DNA from: a virus
Direction: 5' to 3' (one strand)
Length of the DNA: 60,723 bases
Virus record (IMG/VR): IMGVR_UViG_3300027743_000005
Span: 1 to 60,723 of that record
Part shown: positions 33,370 through 41,085 of the stretch, piece by piece
Position numbering within the stretch: position 1 is the stretch's first letter
Layout: every line of letters begins with the position of its first letter
Translations under genes and position numbers: made by a program
The notes under the pieces: model-generated
Seen by the model: the letters and a program-made list of their open reading frames with translations, nothing else
What the model was told of the DNA's origin: nothing
Database searches by the model: none

Positions 33370-34286
33370 CCTACCGCTGGCTGCGCGACATGGACCAGGC
33401 CCTCGCCGCTCATGGCATCCCCTACGTTGAGGAAGGGGACTGGAGGAACAACGGCCGCCCCGCCTCTGACTTCCAGTTCAACCCGCAGGGGGTGCTGTGC
33501 CATCACACGGCATCCCCAGCGGGTACCAGCGATCGCACCGACATCAACGTGATCCTGGCCGGGAACTCGTCAGCCCCCGGGCCGATCAGCCAGATCTACA
33601 TTGGCCGGTCGGCCACCTGCTACCTGCTGGCGGCGGGACGCGCGAACCACGGCGGCAAGGGCATCCGCCCCGGCTGGGACAGCTCGTGCCAGGACATGAA
33701 CGAGCTGCTCATCGGGATCGAGGTCGGCAACAACGGCGTGGGCGAGGTCTGGCCCGACCCGCAGACCACGATCTACGGCCAGGTCGTCAACGCCCTGTGC
33801 GAGTGGTACGGCTGGGACATCTGGTCGCAGGTCTTCCTCCATGCGACCACCGGCCCGCCCAACCAGGGGTGCAACTCCAAGATCGACCCGGCCGGGCCGT
33901 GGCAGTGGCAGCCGAACATCGGCGCCAGCACCTGGAATCTAGATACTTGGAGGCAGTTCTGCGTCGAGCAGGGCGGCGGCACACCGACCCCACCAGGAGA
34001 CGAGGACATGGCGTACGTCATCTACGAATCGAAGGACGCGGCGGGCAACCGCTGGGCGTGGGCCGACTTCCTGGGCCTGGAAGCAGGCGGGCTGTGCGAG
34101 TCGGTCGTGTGGATCAGCGGCGACTACAAGGCGCAGATCGAGCAGTCGGGCGCCAACGTTCAGCACAAGCCCCGAGCGTGGGGCGGCTACAAGACCTTCC
34201 GGCTGGAGGGCGGCATGCCCCAGGGCGACCAGCAGTACGCCTGGTCGGATCAGCCAGGGGTGGACTTCCGGGTCGTCGACAGATGA
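33366..34286 (+). CDS. Endolysin, N-acetylmuramoyl-L-alanine amidase
   Basis: 306 residues, ATG 33366. Amidase_2-type zinc motif: CHHTAS near residues 44-49, IGIEVGNNG near 119-127, and FLHATTG then GCNSKIDP near 155-173. It cleaves the bond between muramic acid and L-alanine in peptidoglycan. After a short linker near 210, a C-terminal about 95-residue domain (YVIYESKDAAGNRWAWADFLG onward) likely binds the cell wall; I do not recognise it. No signal peptide, so a holin is needed. Confidence 0.88.
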   Translation: MTYRWLRDMDQALAAHGIPYVEEGDWRNNGRPASDFQFNPQGVLCHHTASPAGTSDRTDINVILAGNSSAPGPISQIYIGRSATCYLLAAGRANHGGKGIRPGWDSSCQDMNELLIGIEVGNNGVGEVWPDPQTTIYGQVVNALCEWYGWDIWSQVFLHATTGPPNQGCNSKIDPAGPWQWQPNIGASTWNLDTWRQFCVEQGGGTPTPPGDEDMAYVIYESKDAAGNRWAWADFLGLEAGGLCESVVWISGDYKAQIEQSGANVQHKPRAWGGYKTFRLEGGMPQGDQQYAWSDQPGVDFRVVDR

Positions 34287-34306
34287 CAGGCTGACCTGAG
34301 GTCCTC

Positions 34307-34345
34307 GGCGGGGGACCGGAGGGCGCAGCAGGCCCCTCCCTCGCC
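34307..34345. terminator. Convergent terminator between virion and leftward modules
   Basis: Nested inverted repeats (GGCG...CGCC outside; GGAGGG 34318-34323 with CCCTCC 34334-34339 inside) in the 67-base gap between two converging genes. It would stop transcription from both sides. Confidence 0.55.
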
Positions 34346-34353
34346 GGGGGCCG

Positions 34354-34851
34354 CTAGCCCACCACACACGTAGCCACGACCCGGTTCTGATCGGGGTCGC
34401 GCTCGTGAACGGTGATGGTCGCCACCGTGAAGCCTCTCGGGCACGTTGGTCCCGGTGGTCCTTGCGGGCCAACCTGGCCCATCGGTCCGGCCGGACCTGG
34501 CCCCCCGACTGGTCCGGCCGGACCTTCCGCTCCATTCTCCCCCGGCGGCCCCTGGGCGCCTGTAGCGCCTGTTGCGCCCGCTGGCCCTCGTTGGCCCGCT
34601 GTGCCCGTTCCCGGCGGCCCTGCGGCGCCCTGGCTACCCTGTGGCCCTTCTGGTCCCGCTGGGCCGGGCGCGCCTTGCGGCCCGGGGGGGCCTGTCGCTC
34701 CGGGGTCACCTGCCGCCCCGGTCGACCCGGGTGGGCCGACCACCGTGATCGGCGGTGGCGGCTCGCTCTGGACAACTGCCGCCGTAGACGCGGCCACCGA
34801 GGTCGCGCCGAGCACCGCGCCAGCGGCCAGGAGGATGATGTCGAGTCTCAC
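34354..34851 (-). CDS. Exported collagen-like protein, 165 aa
   Basis: GTG 34851 overlapping the upstream stop. A hydrophobic N-terminus ([20 protein letters not shown]) serves as signal peptide or anchor. A 90-residue Gly-X-Y region follows ([16 protein letters not shown] onward), and a small C-terminal Cys-paired domain ([16 protein letters not shown] to VVATCVV). It is not in the tail cluster and has an export signal, so it is probably sent to the cell surface. This distinguishes it from the fibre collagen at 28.6 kb. Confidence 0.78.
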   Translation of the reverse strand: MRLDIILLAAGAVLGATSVAASTAAVVQSEPPPPITVVGPPGSTGAAGDPGATGPPGPQGAPGPAGPEGPQGSQGAAGPPGTGTAGQRGPAGATGATGAQGPPGENGAEGPAGPVGGPGPAGPMGQVGPQGPPGPTCPRGFTVATITVHERDPDQNRVVATCVVG

Positions 34852-35105
34852 CAGGGTCTCTCCGGTGGCGGCATCCCCTGGTCCACCATCTCCGTCTCCA
34901 GCCGGTGGGCGTAGGCCCGAGCGATGACGTCGTGGTCCCGGCAGTCGGCCAGCTCGCTCCCCAGCTCCTCGAGCTCATCCCTGGCCTGGCGTCGTTCCTT
35001 GCTGCGAGCCTCACGGATGGCGTAGCGCACGCCGAAGGAGGTCGTGATGATGGCCGCGACCCCGGTGATGATGGCCGTGATGCTCAGGCCGTCGGCGGCG
35101 GCCAC
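34848..35105 (-). CDS. Membrane protein with coiled-coil domain, 85 aa
   Basis: GTG 35105. One N-terminal membrane span ([20 protein letters not shown]) followed by a charged coiled coil ([22 protein letters not shown]). The architecture is like small holins or inner-membrane spanin-type proteins, and it lies in the lysis neighbourhood. Assignment to lysis is inference. Confidence 0.65.
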   Translation of the reverse strand: MAAADGLSITAIITGVAAIITTSFGVRYAIREARSKERRQARDELEELGSELADCRDHDVIARAYAHRLETEMVDQGMPPPERPW

Positions 35106-35111
35106 GGTGGC

Positions 35112-35327
35112 TTACTCGCGCCGGGCGATGGCGGCGTTGGCCCAGAACACCGCCTCTTCGATGGCAGTGACGGCCAGGCTCTGCTCGCGGCACTCCGGCG
35201 TTGCCGCCACCACCTGGGCCGCCATATCCAGCCCCGCCGACCTGATCTCCTGGTACCGATCTGGCTGGTCTAGGCGAGGTGGGTGGTACGTGAACCGAAC
35301 CGCCAGCTCATCGGCGTCGATGGTCAC
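35112..35327 (-). CDS. acb2-like: Acb2-like cyclic-oligonucleotide sponge (anti-CBASS)
   Basis: 71 residues from GTG 35327, overlapping the stop of the upstream membrane gene. The sequence has the hallmark pattern of the Acb2/Tad1 hairpin family: FTYHPPRLDQPDRYQEIRS at 12-30, then CREQSLAVTAIEEAV with WANAAIAR at the C-terminus. Acb2 hexamers bind cyclic di- and trinucleotides and keep them from activating CBASS effectors. The longer upstream frame is shadow. The match is by memory of the family signature, but it is unusually complete from end to end. Confidence 0.85.
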   Translation of the reverse strand: MTIDADELAVRFTYHPPRLDQPDRYQEIRSAGLDMAAQVVAATPECREQSLAVTAIEEAVFWANAAIARRE

Positions 35328-35560
35328 AGCACCAACCAGGCGATCGACAACAGGCAGAGGCCCGCCGGAATGAGGAAGGGCGTCCACCACAGCACCGGAC
35401 GCCGCACCGCCGTCCCCGCCGGGGTCTCGTCGTGGTGTAGGGCGCGCGCTGCTGGCACGAGCGAGATGAGCGCCGCCAGCCCGAACACGATGGCGGCGAT
35501 GAGGAAGAGCACGTCGGCCGTCGCCGTGTTTCCGGTGGAGATGTCAGCCAGGGTCAACAT
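35324..35560 (-). CDS. Two-span membrane protein, holin candidate, 78 aa
   Basis: ATG 35560. Two membrane helices (VLFLIAAIVFGLAALISLV and FLIPAGLCLLSIAWLVL) joined by a hydrophilic loop, with a short N-terminus. Size and topology are right for a class II-like holin, and the endolysin is 1 kb away on the other strand. No sequence family recognised. Confidence 0.62.
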   Translation of the reverse strand: MLTLADISTGNTATADVLFLIAAIVFGLAALISLVPAARALHHDETPAGTAVRRPVLWWTPFLIPAGLCLLSIAWLVL

Positions 35561-35703
35561 GCGCGGAGCCTACGTCCGCATCGAAGGCGGCGATGGCCTG
35601 CTGAAGGTTCCCCACCGTCCCCGGTCCCGGCCTCGCCCGCCAGGCCCGCGCCGCCACGAGAAGCTGTGGCCAGCGCGGGTCCAGCGGATGCGATGCTTCG
35701 TCC

Positions 35704-35802
35704 ATGAGTGACATTCAAGGCTCGCCCACCTACGTAGACCCCGACAGCCCCGAGCGGCAGATTCCCGAGGACGAGGCCCCGTACCACCACCCTGAGGACT
35801 GA
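35704..35802 (+). CDS. Isolated small acidic ORF, 32 aa
   Basis: ATG 35704 to TGA 35802 on the strand opposite to its neighbours, in a 243-base gap (35561-35803) otherwise without a plausible gene. The product is acidic and proline-rich (YVDPDSPERQIPEDEAPYHH). No clear SD. The rest of the gap holds a weak GGCCT/AGGCC hairpin near 35628-35645. Confidence 0.3.
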   Translation: MSDIQGSPTYVDPDSPERQIPEDEAPYHHPED

Positions 35803-35803
35803 A

Positions 35804-36055
35804 TCATTCGATCATCCCTCGCCGGTACAGCGCCGCCAACACCACGTCGGCGTACTGCTCGGCGTTCAGCGCCAGGTGGTAGTTCGGCACCGGGCGGCGG
35901 GTCAGTGCATGATGGTGGAGAGCTGCCGAGGCCACGTCGAAGGCCGACGTCGACCTCTCCATGAGGTTGACGTCGGCCAACACGTCGGACGGGAAGGCGG
36001 GCAGCCTGACTACCGTCCGCTTAGCACGGCCCTTTCGAGTTCGGTCAGATCCCAT
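35804..36055 (-). CDS. Hypothetical protein, 83 aa
   Basis: The open frame begins at ATG 36055, overlapping the upstream gene by 46 bases; a start further in is possible because no SD precedes 36055. The N-terminus is basic (GSDRTRKGRAKRTVVRLP), the remainder helical (MERSTSAFDVASAALHHHAL, LNAEQYADVVLAALYRRG). Possibly RHH-like, not convincing. Confidence 0.6.
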   Translation of the reverse strand: MGSDRTRKGRAKRTVVRLPAFPSDVLADVNLMERSTSAFDVASAALHHHALTRRPVPNYHLALNAEQYADVVLAALYRRGMIE

Positions 36056-36609
36056 GTGGCCAGCACCGCCCAGAGGTCGCCTCGGATATGACGGATGAGC
36101 GCCGGATCAACCGGCGGCGTCGGGTCCCACTTCTCGACCTCCCACAGCACGTGGCAGCGGGACAGGCGCGGACGGCGCGGGCGGAACCGAGGCGGCACGA
36201 TCGGCACGATGCACGACCCTCGCCAGGCGCGGTTCGTCCACATCGTGGGTGGCGCCTGATGGGTTCGCACGACATGCGCCCCGACGAGCGCGCCCCGGCT
36301 GTTGTCGTTGCGCCGGTCGGCGAACGTCAGGCCCCAGCGGTCGGGGTTGTGGCCGCCGGACTGGACCGTCACGTGGCACTCGGTGGCGTCGGCGCGGGCG
36401 ACGGCGAGGCGGGGCATGCCGTTGTCGAACCACCCGCCCCGGTCCATGCACTTCGACAGCTGGATCACCGGCAGGCCGCGGGCGGCTGCCCGGTAGCCCA
36501 TCGCGATCGCCTCGTCCTCGGCATTGCGGTCTGTCTTCAACGACTCCTCGTACTCAGCGAGGCGGGCCTTGGCCTCCTCGACGGGAATCTCGATGGTTGC
36601 GATGTCCAT
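36010..36609 (-). CDS. Hypothetical protein, 199 aa
   Basis: ATG 36609 chosen because GAGAGGAAC precedes it; the frame upstream is shadow. N-terminal helix (VEEAKARLAEYEESLKTDRN), then a mixed domain with PVIQLSKCMDRGGWFDNGMPRL and NDNSRGALVGAHVVRTHQ, and VPIVPPRFRPRR. Conserved-looking phage protein of unknown function. It overlaps the next ATG by one base. Confidence 0.72.
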   Translation of the reverse strand: MDIATIEIPVEEAKARLAEYEESLKTDRNAEDEAIAMGYRAAARGLPVIQLSKCMDRGGWFDNGMPRLAVARADATECHVTVQSGGHNPDRWGLTFADRRNDNSRGALVGAHVVRTHQAPPTMWTNRAWRGSCIVPIVPPRFRPRRPRLSRCHVLWEVEKWDPTPPVDPALIRHIRGDLWAVLATWDLTELERAVLSGR

Positions 36610-36947
36610 CAGCGTTGTTCCTCTCGTAGTGCGTGGTCGATGAACTCGGGCATGCCCGGCCCCGAGTGACGGGTCTCTTCTGGCTGCACCTGCCGTACGG
36701 CGCGGGTGAGCTTCTTCAACAGCCCTCGGGCCTGGGCTGCCATCTGCGTGCAGGCGAGCACGACCGTCTCGTCGGCGTCCTCCCACTGGTAGCTCTGGAG
36801 GATCGGAACGGTGGCCTGGATGATCTCCAGCTCTCGCTGCATCCCGGCGGCGAGGCGTTCGTTCTTGGGTAGGTGCTTCTTGGCCTGGTCGGCCACTCGT
36901 CGCTCCACCTCCTCGAGCGCAGCCGGTAGGTCGATGCCCTCAGTCAC
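36609..36947 (-). CDS. Helical hypothetical protein, 112 aa
   Basis: GTG 36947. Almost all alpha helix with heptads (LPAALEEVERRVADQAKKH, LAAGMQRELEIIQATV, AAQARGLLKKLTRAVRQ). Likely a coiled-coil dimer. No motif for enzymatic activity. Confidence 0.7.
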   Translation of the reverse strand: MTEGIDLPAALEEVERRVADQAKKHLPKNERLAAGMQRELEIIQATVPILQSYQWEDADETVVLACTQMAAQARGLLKKLTRAVRQVQPEETRHSGPGMPEFIDHALREEQR

Positions 36948-37176
36948 GGGCCACCACCAGATGCGCCTGCGCCATCGCGTCGTAGAGCGCCTGGAGCGCG
37001 TCGACGTTGATGGCCCACCCCGAGTTCCCGGCGCCCGCCCCGCACGTCACCCGGCACTCGAACGCGCCCGACGAGAGCGGGTACCACGCCTCGGGCCAGA
37101 AGCCGTTCCGGTGGAGCAACACGAGCAGATTGTCGAGCGTGACCTTCTCACCGAGGTAGTCGACCGCCGTGCTCAC
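36940..37176 (-). CDS. Hypothetical protein, 78 aa
   Basis: GTG 37176, overlapping both neighbours. Alpha/beta with LDNLLVLLHRNGFWPEAWYP and CRVTCGAGAGNSGW. No recognised family. Confidence 0.68.
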   Translation of the reverse strand: MSTAVDYLGEKVTLDNLLVLLHRNGFWPEAWYPLSSGAFECRVTCGAGAGNSGWAINVDALQALYDAMAQAHLVVARD

Positions 37177-37339
37177 GCTCGGCCCCCTTCCGCCTGTCCC
37201 GGGCCTGTATGACCTTCGCCGTGCGGCGCCGGTCGGCTCGGTTGGTGGTCGGCAGGCCCTGCTCGTCGATGGCCCGGTTCATAAGCCTCAACGACTCGGG
37301 GCTGGCGCCCCGCATGATGACCCGGCTGGCCGTCGTCAC
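37148..37339 (-). CDS. Small basic protein, 63 aa
   Basis: GTG 37339 (GTGA overlap upstream) and a 29-base overlap with the following gene. Basic and Arg-rich (NRADRRRTAKVIQARDRRKG), perhaps nucleic-acid binding. Confidence 0.62.
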   Translation of the reverse strand: MTTASRVIMRGASPESLRLMNRAIDEQGLPTTNRADRRRTAKVIQARDRRKGAEREHGGRLPR

Positions 37340-37653
37340 TTGGACGCCTCGGCGATCCGCTTCATGCGGGTCAGCCGGTCGTGCTCTTCCCGGAGGGTCT
37401 TGATCTCGGCGTTGATCGCGGCCCGCGCCGCGACCCGCTCCTCGATCTGTGCCTCCACGAAGGTGAGCGTGTTGATGAGTTGGCCCACGACGGCGTCATA
37501 GGGCCGACCGGCCTCGACGACCGGGGGCATCCCCGGTAGCTCGGGCTCCTCGATGTAGGACACGGCGGTGGGCTGAAACTCATCGCCGTCGTGGTCGTGG
37601 CCGCGCTCGCGGCGGGCCTCTGCCTCTTCGATCGAGTCCTTCCGGGTGCTCAT
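37336..37653 (-). CDS. Coiled-coil protein, 105 aa
   Basis: ATG 37653, overlapping the MerR-like stop. Charged N-terminus (DSIEEAEARRERGHDHDGDE), a Pro/Gly hinge, and a C-terminal coiled coil (VAARAAINAEIKTLREEHDR). Function unknown. Confidence 0.68.
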   Translation of the reverse strand: MSTRKDSIEEAEARRERGHDHDGDEFQPTAVSYIEEPELPGMPPVVEAGRPYDAVVGQLINTLTFVEAQIEERVAARAAINAEIKTLREEHDRLTRMKRIAEASK

Positions 37654-37931
37654 GCCGCCGCCTCCAACTCGCGCCACAGCGCGCCGGAGCGGAACGCCTC
37701 GATGAAGGCGAGGGCCTCGTTGTAGCGGACGACCATCTCCCGCAGCCGGTCGACTTCCTCCTGCGACCAACGGCGGCGCTGACCGCTACCCGGGCAGCAG
37801 CCGTGCTCCAGGCGGATCGTTCCGACCCGCACCCAATGGTCAAGCTGGCGGTAGCTGATGCCGACCGCCTTGGCGACCTGGTGGCTGGAATAGCCCCCAG
37901 GCTTCGTAATCGTGATGCCGATGTCACTCAT
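37650..37931 (-). CDS. MerR-type helix-turn-helix protein
   Basis: 93 residues from ATG 37931. The segment YSSHQVAKAVGISYRQLDHW is a MerR/excisionase winged HTH, followed by the wing and RRRWSQEEVDRLREMV, as in MerR-like regulators. It could be a regulator or a DNA-architectural protein; without an integrase, an excisionase role is unlikely. Confidence 0.78.
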   Translation of the reverse strand: MSDIGITITKPGGYSSHQVAKAVGISYRQLDHWVRVGTIRLEHGCCPGSGQRRRWSQEEVDRLREMVVRYNEALAFIEAFRSGALWRELEAAA

Positions 37932-38098
37932 GGTTGGGACCCCACTTTCGTCATCGAACTGATCAGCTCTTCCTTCCATCGTGGCCTCCCGCTGCTGCGG
38001 AAGGCGTGATACCGGCAGTACGGCACCGGCCTCTTGCTCGTCAAGAACAGCACCATCACGTCGGCGCCGTTCTCGCATCGCGACAGGTCACAGTTCAT
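37928..38098 (-). CDS. Small Cys/His protein, 56 aa
   Basis: ATG 38098. MNCDLSRCENGADVMV with a later YCRYHAF gives four candidate zinc ligands. Overlaps both neighbours by four bases. Confidence 0.65.
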   Translation of the reverse strand: MNCDLSRCENGADVMVLFLTSKRPVPYCRYHAFRSSGRPRWKEELISSMTKVGSQP

Positions 38099-38373
38099 TT
38101 CAGCTCCTCCTCCACCAGCCACTCCTCGACCTGGGTCACGATCTCTCGCAGCGTGTACCTCACGCGGCGGTTGGTCACCGTGACGGTGTCGCCCATGTGG
38201 CCGGGCAGAAGGACTGCGGCGGCGCGGAGATGAAGCACGCACGCCGGGCACTTCCAATCCCAGACCGTCCACCTGTCGGCCGGGCGCTCGGGGAACTCGT
38301 GAGCGATCCACCACGGCCCTGGGCCGTGGGTGGCGATCGCTCGCTCGATGGTGATGTGGCCTTCGACGGTCAT
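38095..38373 (-). CDS. Hypothetical protein with CPAC motif, 92 aa
   Basis: ATG 38373. Contains WKCPACVLHLRAAAVLLPGH, a possible half zinc site, and helical C-terminus YTLREIVTQVEEWLVEEE. No family recognised. Confidence 0.66.
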   Translation of the reverse strand: MTVEGHITIERAIATHGPGPWWIAHEFPERPADRWTVWDWKCPACVLHLRAAAVLLPGHMGDTVTVTNRRVRYTLREIVTQVEEWLVEEELK

Positions 38374-38576
38374 TTGCGTACCTCCACGCTCCCTCGGGCC
38401 ACCGGCCAGCTGTGCCAGCACGACTGGCAGACGATCCGCTGGGGCGTGAATCCAGGGACTAGCTCGTCGCCCACGAACACCGCTTGCAGCCCCTCGTAGT
38501 CGCCGAGCTTCAAGCCCGGCCGCTCGTTGCCGCGTTGACCGCAGCGCGGGCAAACCACCGGGCGGCCCTCAGGCAT
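38370..38576 (-). CDS. Zinc-ribbon protein, 68 aa
   Basis: ATG 38576. Two clean CxxC pairs, VCPRCGQRG near the N-terminus and CQSCWHSW near the C-terminus, with beta strands between: a classic zinc ribbon. Function unknown. Confidence 0.72.
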   Translation of the reverse strand: MPEGRPVVCPRCGQRGNERPGLKLGDYEGLQAVFVGDELVPGFTPQRIVCQSCWHSWPVARGSVEVRK

Positions 38577-38730
38577 CGAGTCTCCCTTCGTGGCGCAGGC
38601 CGTCCCGGACGGAGCTGAGTGCCTCTTCCAGTTCTTCGGGCGGGTACCAGCCGTCCCAAGCGTCGTGGAACCAGCCTTCGTCGTTCACGGTGAGCAACGG
38701 GCGCTCGCCCGGTTTCGGCCGACTGCTCAC
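38569..38730 (-). CDS. Hypothetical protein, 53 aa
   Basis: GTG 38730 (GTGA). Trp-rich acidic sequence LTVNDEGWFHDAWDGWYPPE. No family recognised; the upstream extension of the frame is shadow. Confidence 0.62.
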   Translation of the reverse strand: MSSRPKPGERPLLTVNDEGWFHDAWDGWYPPEELEEALSSVRDGLRHEGRLDA

Positions 38731-38984
38731 TTGGGCCTCCGAAACTCGTCGGCCCGAGGGCACGTGGCGAAGTGCGTCGTGTAGCGCAGCGCCTCGCTGC
38801 GCGGTATCTCGCGCAGGTCCGCCACGACGATCACGACCGGCGTGCCATCGGGCATCCACCTGTCGACGTAGATGTTTCCCTCAGGGTCAGCTTCGGCATT
38901 GAGCGGTATGCGCTTGCCAGTCGCCCCGGTGACTGCCCAGCGAATAGGCGCCTCGCAGGCGCGGCACTTCGACTGCGGCCTCAT
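38727..38984 (-). CDS. Conserved small phage protein with CRAC motif, 85 aa
   Basis: ATG 38984, overlapping the upstream TGA (ATGA). KCRACEAPIRWAVTGATGKRIPLNAE matches a common phage pattern (CxxC followed by API-x-W). A second Cys/His pair is THFATCP. A small zinc fold is likely. Confidence 0.7.
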   Translation of the reverse strand: MRPQSKCRACEAPIRWAVTGATGKRIPLNAEADPEGNIYVDRWMPDGTPVVIVVADLREIPRSEALRYTTHFATCPRADEFRRPK

Positions 38985-39643
38985 ATGGCGGGCACCCACT
39001 TCATGGCCATCCTGACCATCGTTTCCAGCGCCGCCACCGCCTCAGGGCCCTCCTCGTTGGCCATCGCGTAGAGCGTGGGCAGGCCGCTGTCGATGGAGGC
39101 GGCGACTTCCTCGGCGGTCGCCTCCCGGCCCTCGCATATCCACTCGACGTCGCGCACGGCCTCGAAGTGGATGAGGATGCCGCCGCCCTCAGGACGGAAC
39201 ACCGACCAGTTGCCGGTGGTGATGAGCGCCGCCACACCGGGGTTCCGCATGATGGCGAAGCCAGGTGCGTCCTCGGCCCCGGCAGGCTTGTTCGCCTCCC
39301 GGCGGACCTTCTTGGGCATGGAAAGGAAGGGGCACGCCTTGGCGCTCCACTCGGCGCAGGCGTAGTGGTTGGGCGGCTCGGCGCTCGTGCCGTTCACCAG
39401 ACACATGGGTCCGGCGACGAACGTGCCGGAGTAGCCGGTGCGGGCCAGGCGGTTGCGCGTCAGGCGCTCGCCACAGACCCAGCACAGGTCCTCGCGCAGC
39501 GCCCGCACGAGGTTCTTGGAGTTCATGATGCGGAAGTCCGGCACCCCGTCGATCCACTCGACAAAGAAGGGCACGGGCCTGCCCACGCTGTCGCGCGGGA
39601 GCTGACGCATCGCTCGTGGCATGTTCGGAGGTAGATCGGGCAT
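38981..39643 (-). CDS. Conserved hypothetical phage protein, 220 aa
   Basis: ATG 39643 with the element GAAAGGAACCTGA directly before it. Cys motifs CWVCGERL and YACAEWSAKACPFLS (the latter with PKKVRREANKP) recall a phage family often found near single-strand-DNA or recombination genes. A His/Arg-poor C-terminal helical part follows. Role unknown. Confidence 0.75.
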   Translation of the reverse strand: MPDLPPNMPRAMRQLPRDSVGRPVPFFVEWIDGVPDFRIMNSKNLVRALREDLCWVCGERLTRNRLARTGYSGTFVAGPMCLVNGTSAEPPNHYACAEWSAKACPFLSMPKKVRREANKPAGAEDAPGFAIMRNPGVAALITTGNWSVFRPEGGGILIHFEAVRDVEWICEGREATAEEVAASIDSGLPTLYAMANEEGPEAVAALETMVRMAMKWVPAI

Positions 39644-39856
39644 TCAGGTTCCTTTCGTGATGCAGTCGTAGCGGCGATGGGTGGGGTTCTCGGCGGTGTG
39701 GGGGATGGGACCATCGGCCGGGACGCGCACGGCCTCGCCGCAGGTGTGACAGCGCATCTGGCACATCAGGCGCGAGCGCCCCTGCTTCGGCTTGGAGCGC
39801 GCCTTGGTCAACCCGAGCGCGGCGGCCTGCGCCGGGGTCAGGTTGACCGAGGCCAT
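39644..39856 (-). CDS. Small Zn-finger-like protein, 70 aa
   Basis: ATG 39856 (TGATG overlap). N-terminal helix with LTPAQAAALGLTKARS; CQMRCHTCGEAV is the likely metal site. Its last codons (TKGT-stop) also encode the SD of the next gene. Confidence 0.68.
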   Translation of the reverse strand: MASVNLTPAQAAALGLTKARSKPKQGRSRLMCQMRCHTCGEAVRVPADGPIPHTAENPTHRRYDCITKGT

Positions 39857-40287
39857 CAGTCGTCCCGCCAGCCAAGCGGTGACGTCCACAGGATGGGAAC
39901 GCACCAGTCCGGCTTGCCGACGTTGCACCCTCGCTTGGCCGCTGGCTCGCGCATGCGGCCGATCCACCAGATCGAGTCCACGTCGGTGCCGTCTGGCATC
40001 CCGATCGGCACGATGATGTCGTCGCCGTAGTGGATGATGCCGTCTCGCCAGCTAGAGGCGAGCACGTTGAGGATGATGGCGGTCAGCTCGTTCCCGGCGC
40101 TGCGCCCCTCGATGGAGACGCACGACGCCCACAACTCGGCCCAGCCGAGGCCCACGGTGTAGTTGAACCAGCTGTAGAGCAGGTCGTCCTCCGCGGTCGG
40201 GAACACGCCGACCTGGTTCCAGGGGTATCTGCCCTCGTAGCGCTCGGCGGCGGGGTTCAGGTCTTTGACGATGTGGAAGGTCGCCAT
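39856..40287 (-). CDS. Hypothetical protein, 143 aa
   Basis: ATG 40287 overlapping the previous stop (TGATG). Aromatic-rich alpha/beta sequence: EGRYPWNQVGVFPTAEDDLL, YSWFNYTVGLGWAELWASC, DSIWWIGRMREPAAKRG. No family recognised. Confidence 0.68.
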   Translation of the reverse strand: MATFHIVKDLNPAAERYEGRYPWNQVGVFPTAEDDLLYSWFNYTVGLGWAELWASCVSIEGRSAGNELTAIILNVLASSWRDGIIHYGDDIIVPIGMPDGTDVDSIWWIGRMREPAAKRGCNVGKPDWCVPILWTSPLGWRDD

Positions 40288-40478
40288 CAGCAGACACACT
40301 CCTCGGGGACGCGCTGGAAGAACGTCATCGGCTCCTCATTGTCCGAGTAGCGCGCCGACGTCCAGCCCGCCAGCGGCGCGACGGTGACCAACTCCAGGAT
40401 CACGGTCGCCCCGCGCTCAGCCGCCCGCCGCTCCATCTGTCGCAGGTTGCACCGATTGCACTTCGTCAGCTCGCTCAT
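40287..40478 (-). CDS. Small Cys protein, 63 aa
   Basis: ATG 40478. CNRCNLRQME near the N-terminus and ECVC at the very end could join in one zinc site. Unknown role. Confidence 0.64.
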   Translation of the reverse strand: MSELTKCNRCNLRQMERRAAERGATVILELVTVAPLAGWTSARYSDNEEPMTFFQRVPEECVC

Positions 40479-40909
40479 GACACCTCCTCCTCGTCATCCA
40501 GCCAGGCGTCACGGTCGCCTTCCAGGCGGTCGTACTTCCGCAGCAACCGGCGCACGGCGACCAGAGCCTCGGGGCTGGGGTCCTCGATGTCGGCCTGGCC
40601 CCAATCGGCCGCTTCGTTCCCGGAGGCGAACAGCGGGACCGCCGCGGGCGGGATGCCGCCCGCCGGGCGCCAGATGCGGAGCGCCATCAGCTCGTGGTCG
40701 TGGCCGCGATTGCTATGGACGACCGCCCAGCCATGGCAATAGTGCTCGGGAGTGGCATGGCATCCGAACGTCGCCGGTGGCTGCATGGCGGTCTGGTTGT
40801 CGTAGGCGCGCAGCTTCTCGTACTCGGCCGCTGCCCACACCCCGCTCGGTACGTCGAGGCGGTAGGGGCACGTCGAGCACGGCTCCTTGCGGACGCTGCT
40901 GCCCGTCAC
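40475..40909 (-). CDS. DUF6283-like conserved phage protein
   Basis: 144 residues; GTG 40909 overlapping the upstream TGA. The block CSTCPYRLDVPSGVWAAAEY, then LRAYDNQTAM, FGCHATP, CHGWAVVH has the Cys/His spacing of the phage family I know as DUF6283, probably zinc-binding. Its function is not known. Confidence 0.72.
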   Translation of the reverse strand: MTGSSVRKEPCSTCPYRLDVPSGVWAAAEYEKLRAYDNQTAMQPPATFGCHATPEHYCHGWAVVHSNRGHDHELMALRIWRPAGGIPPAAVPLFASGNEAADWGQADIEDPSPEALVAVRRLLRKYDRLEGDRDAWLDDEEEVS

Positions 40910-41085
40910 GTCGGGTCCTCCAAGATGCGCCGTTCCTCGATGGCCTTGTAGCTGTAGCCCGGCACATAGCTCCCGTCGTTGGGGCTGTGGGTGAAGCACC
41001 ACGGCTCGTCGTCGTACTCGACGGTGTTCTCGCACCCTGGCGCGATGCAGGGATGCGGCTGGGAGAGGGAGTTGAGGTTGCTCAC
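40906..41085 (-). CDS. Hypothetical protein, 59 aa
   Basis: GTG 41085 is preferred for its GTGA overlap; ATG 41091 two codons upstream is an alternative. Contains CIAPGCENTVEYDDEPWCFTH, four candidate metal ligands. Confidence 0.62.
   Translation of the reverse strand: MSNLNSLSQPHPCIAPGCENTVEYDDEPWCFTHSPNDGSYVPGYSYKAIEERRILEDPT

Noticed and set aside
35554-35790. 78-codon minus-strand ORF in the 35.6-35.8 kb gap
   Set aside because: Many rare codons, Gly/Ala/Arg-rich, no ribosome-binding element.
37650-37931. Excisionase for an integration module
   Set aside because: HTH fold fits, but no integrase or attachment site was found, so a regulatory role is more likely.
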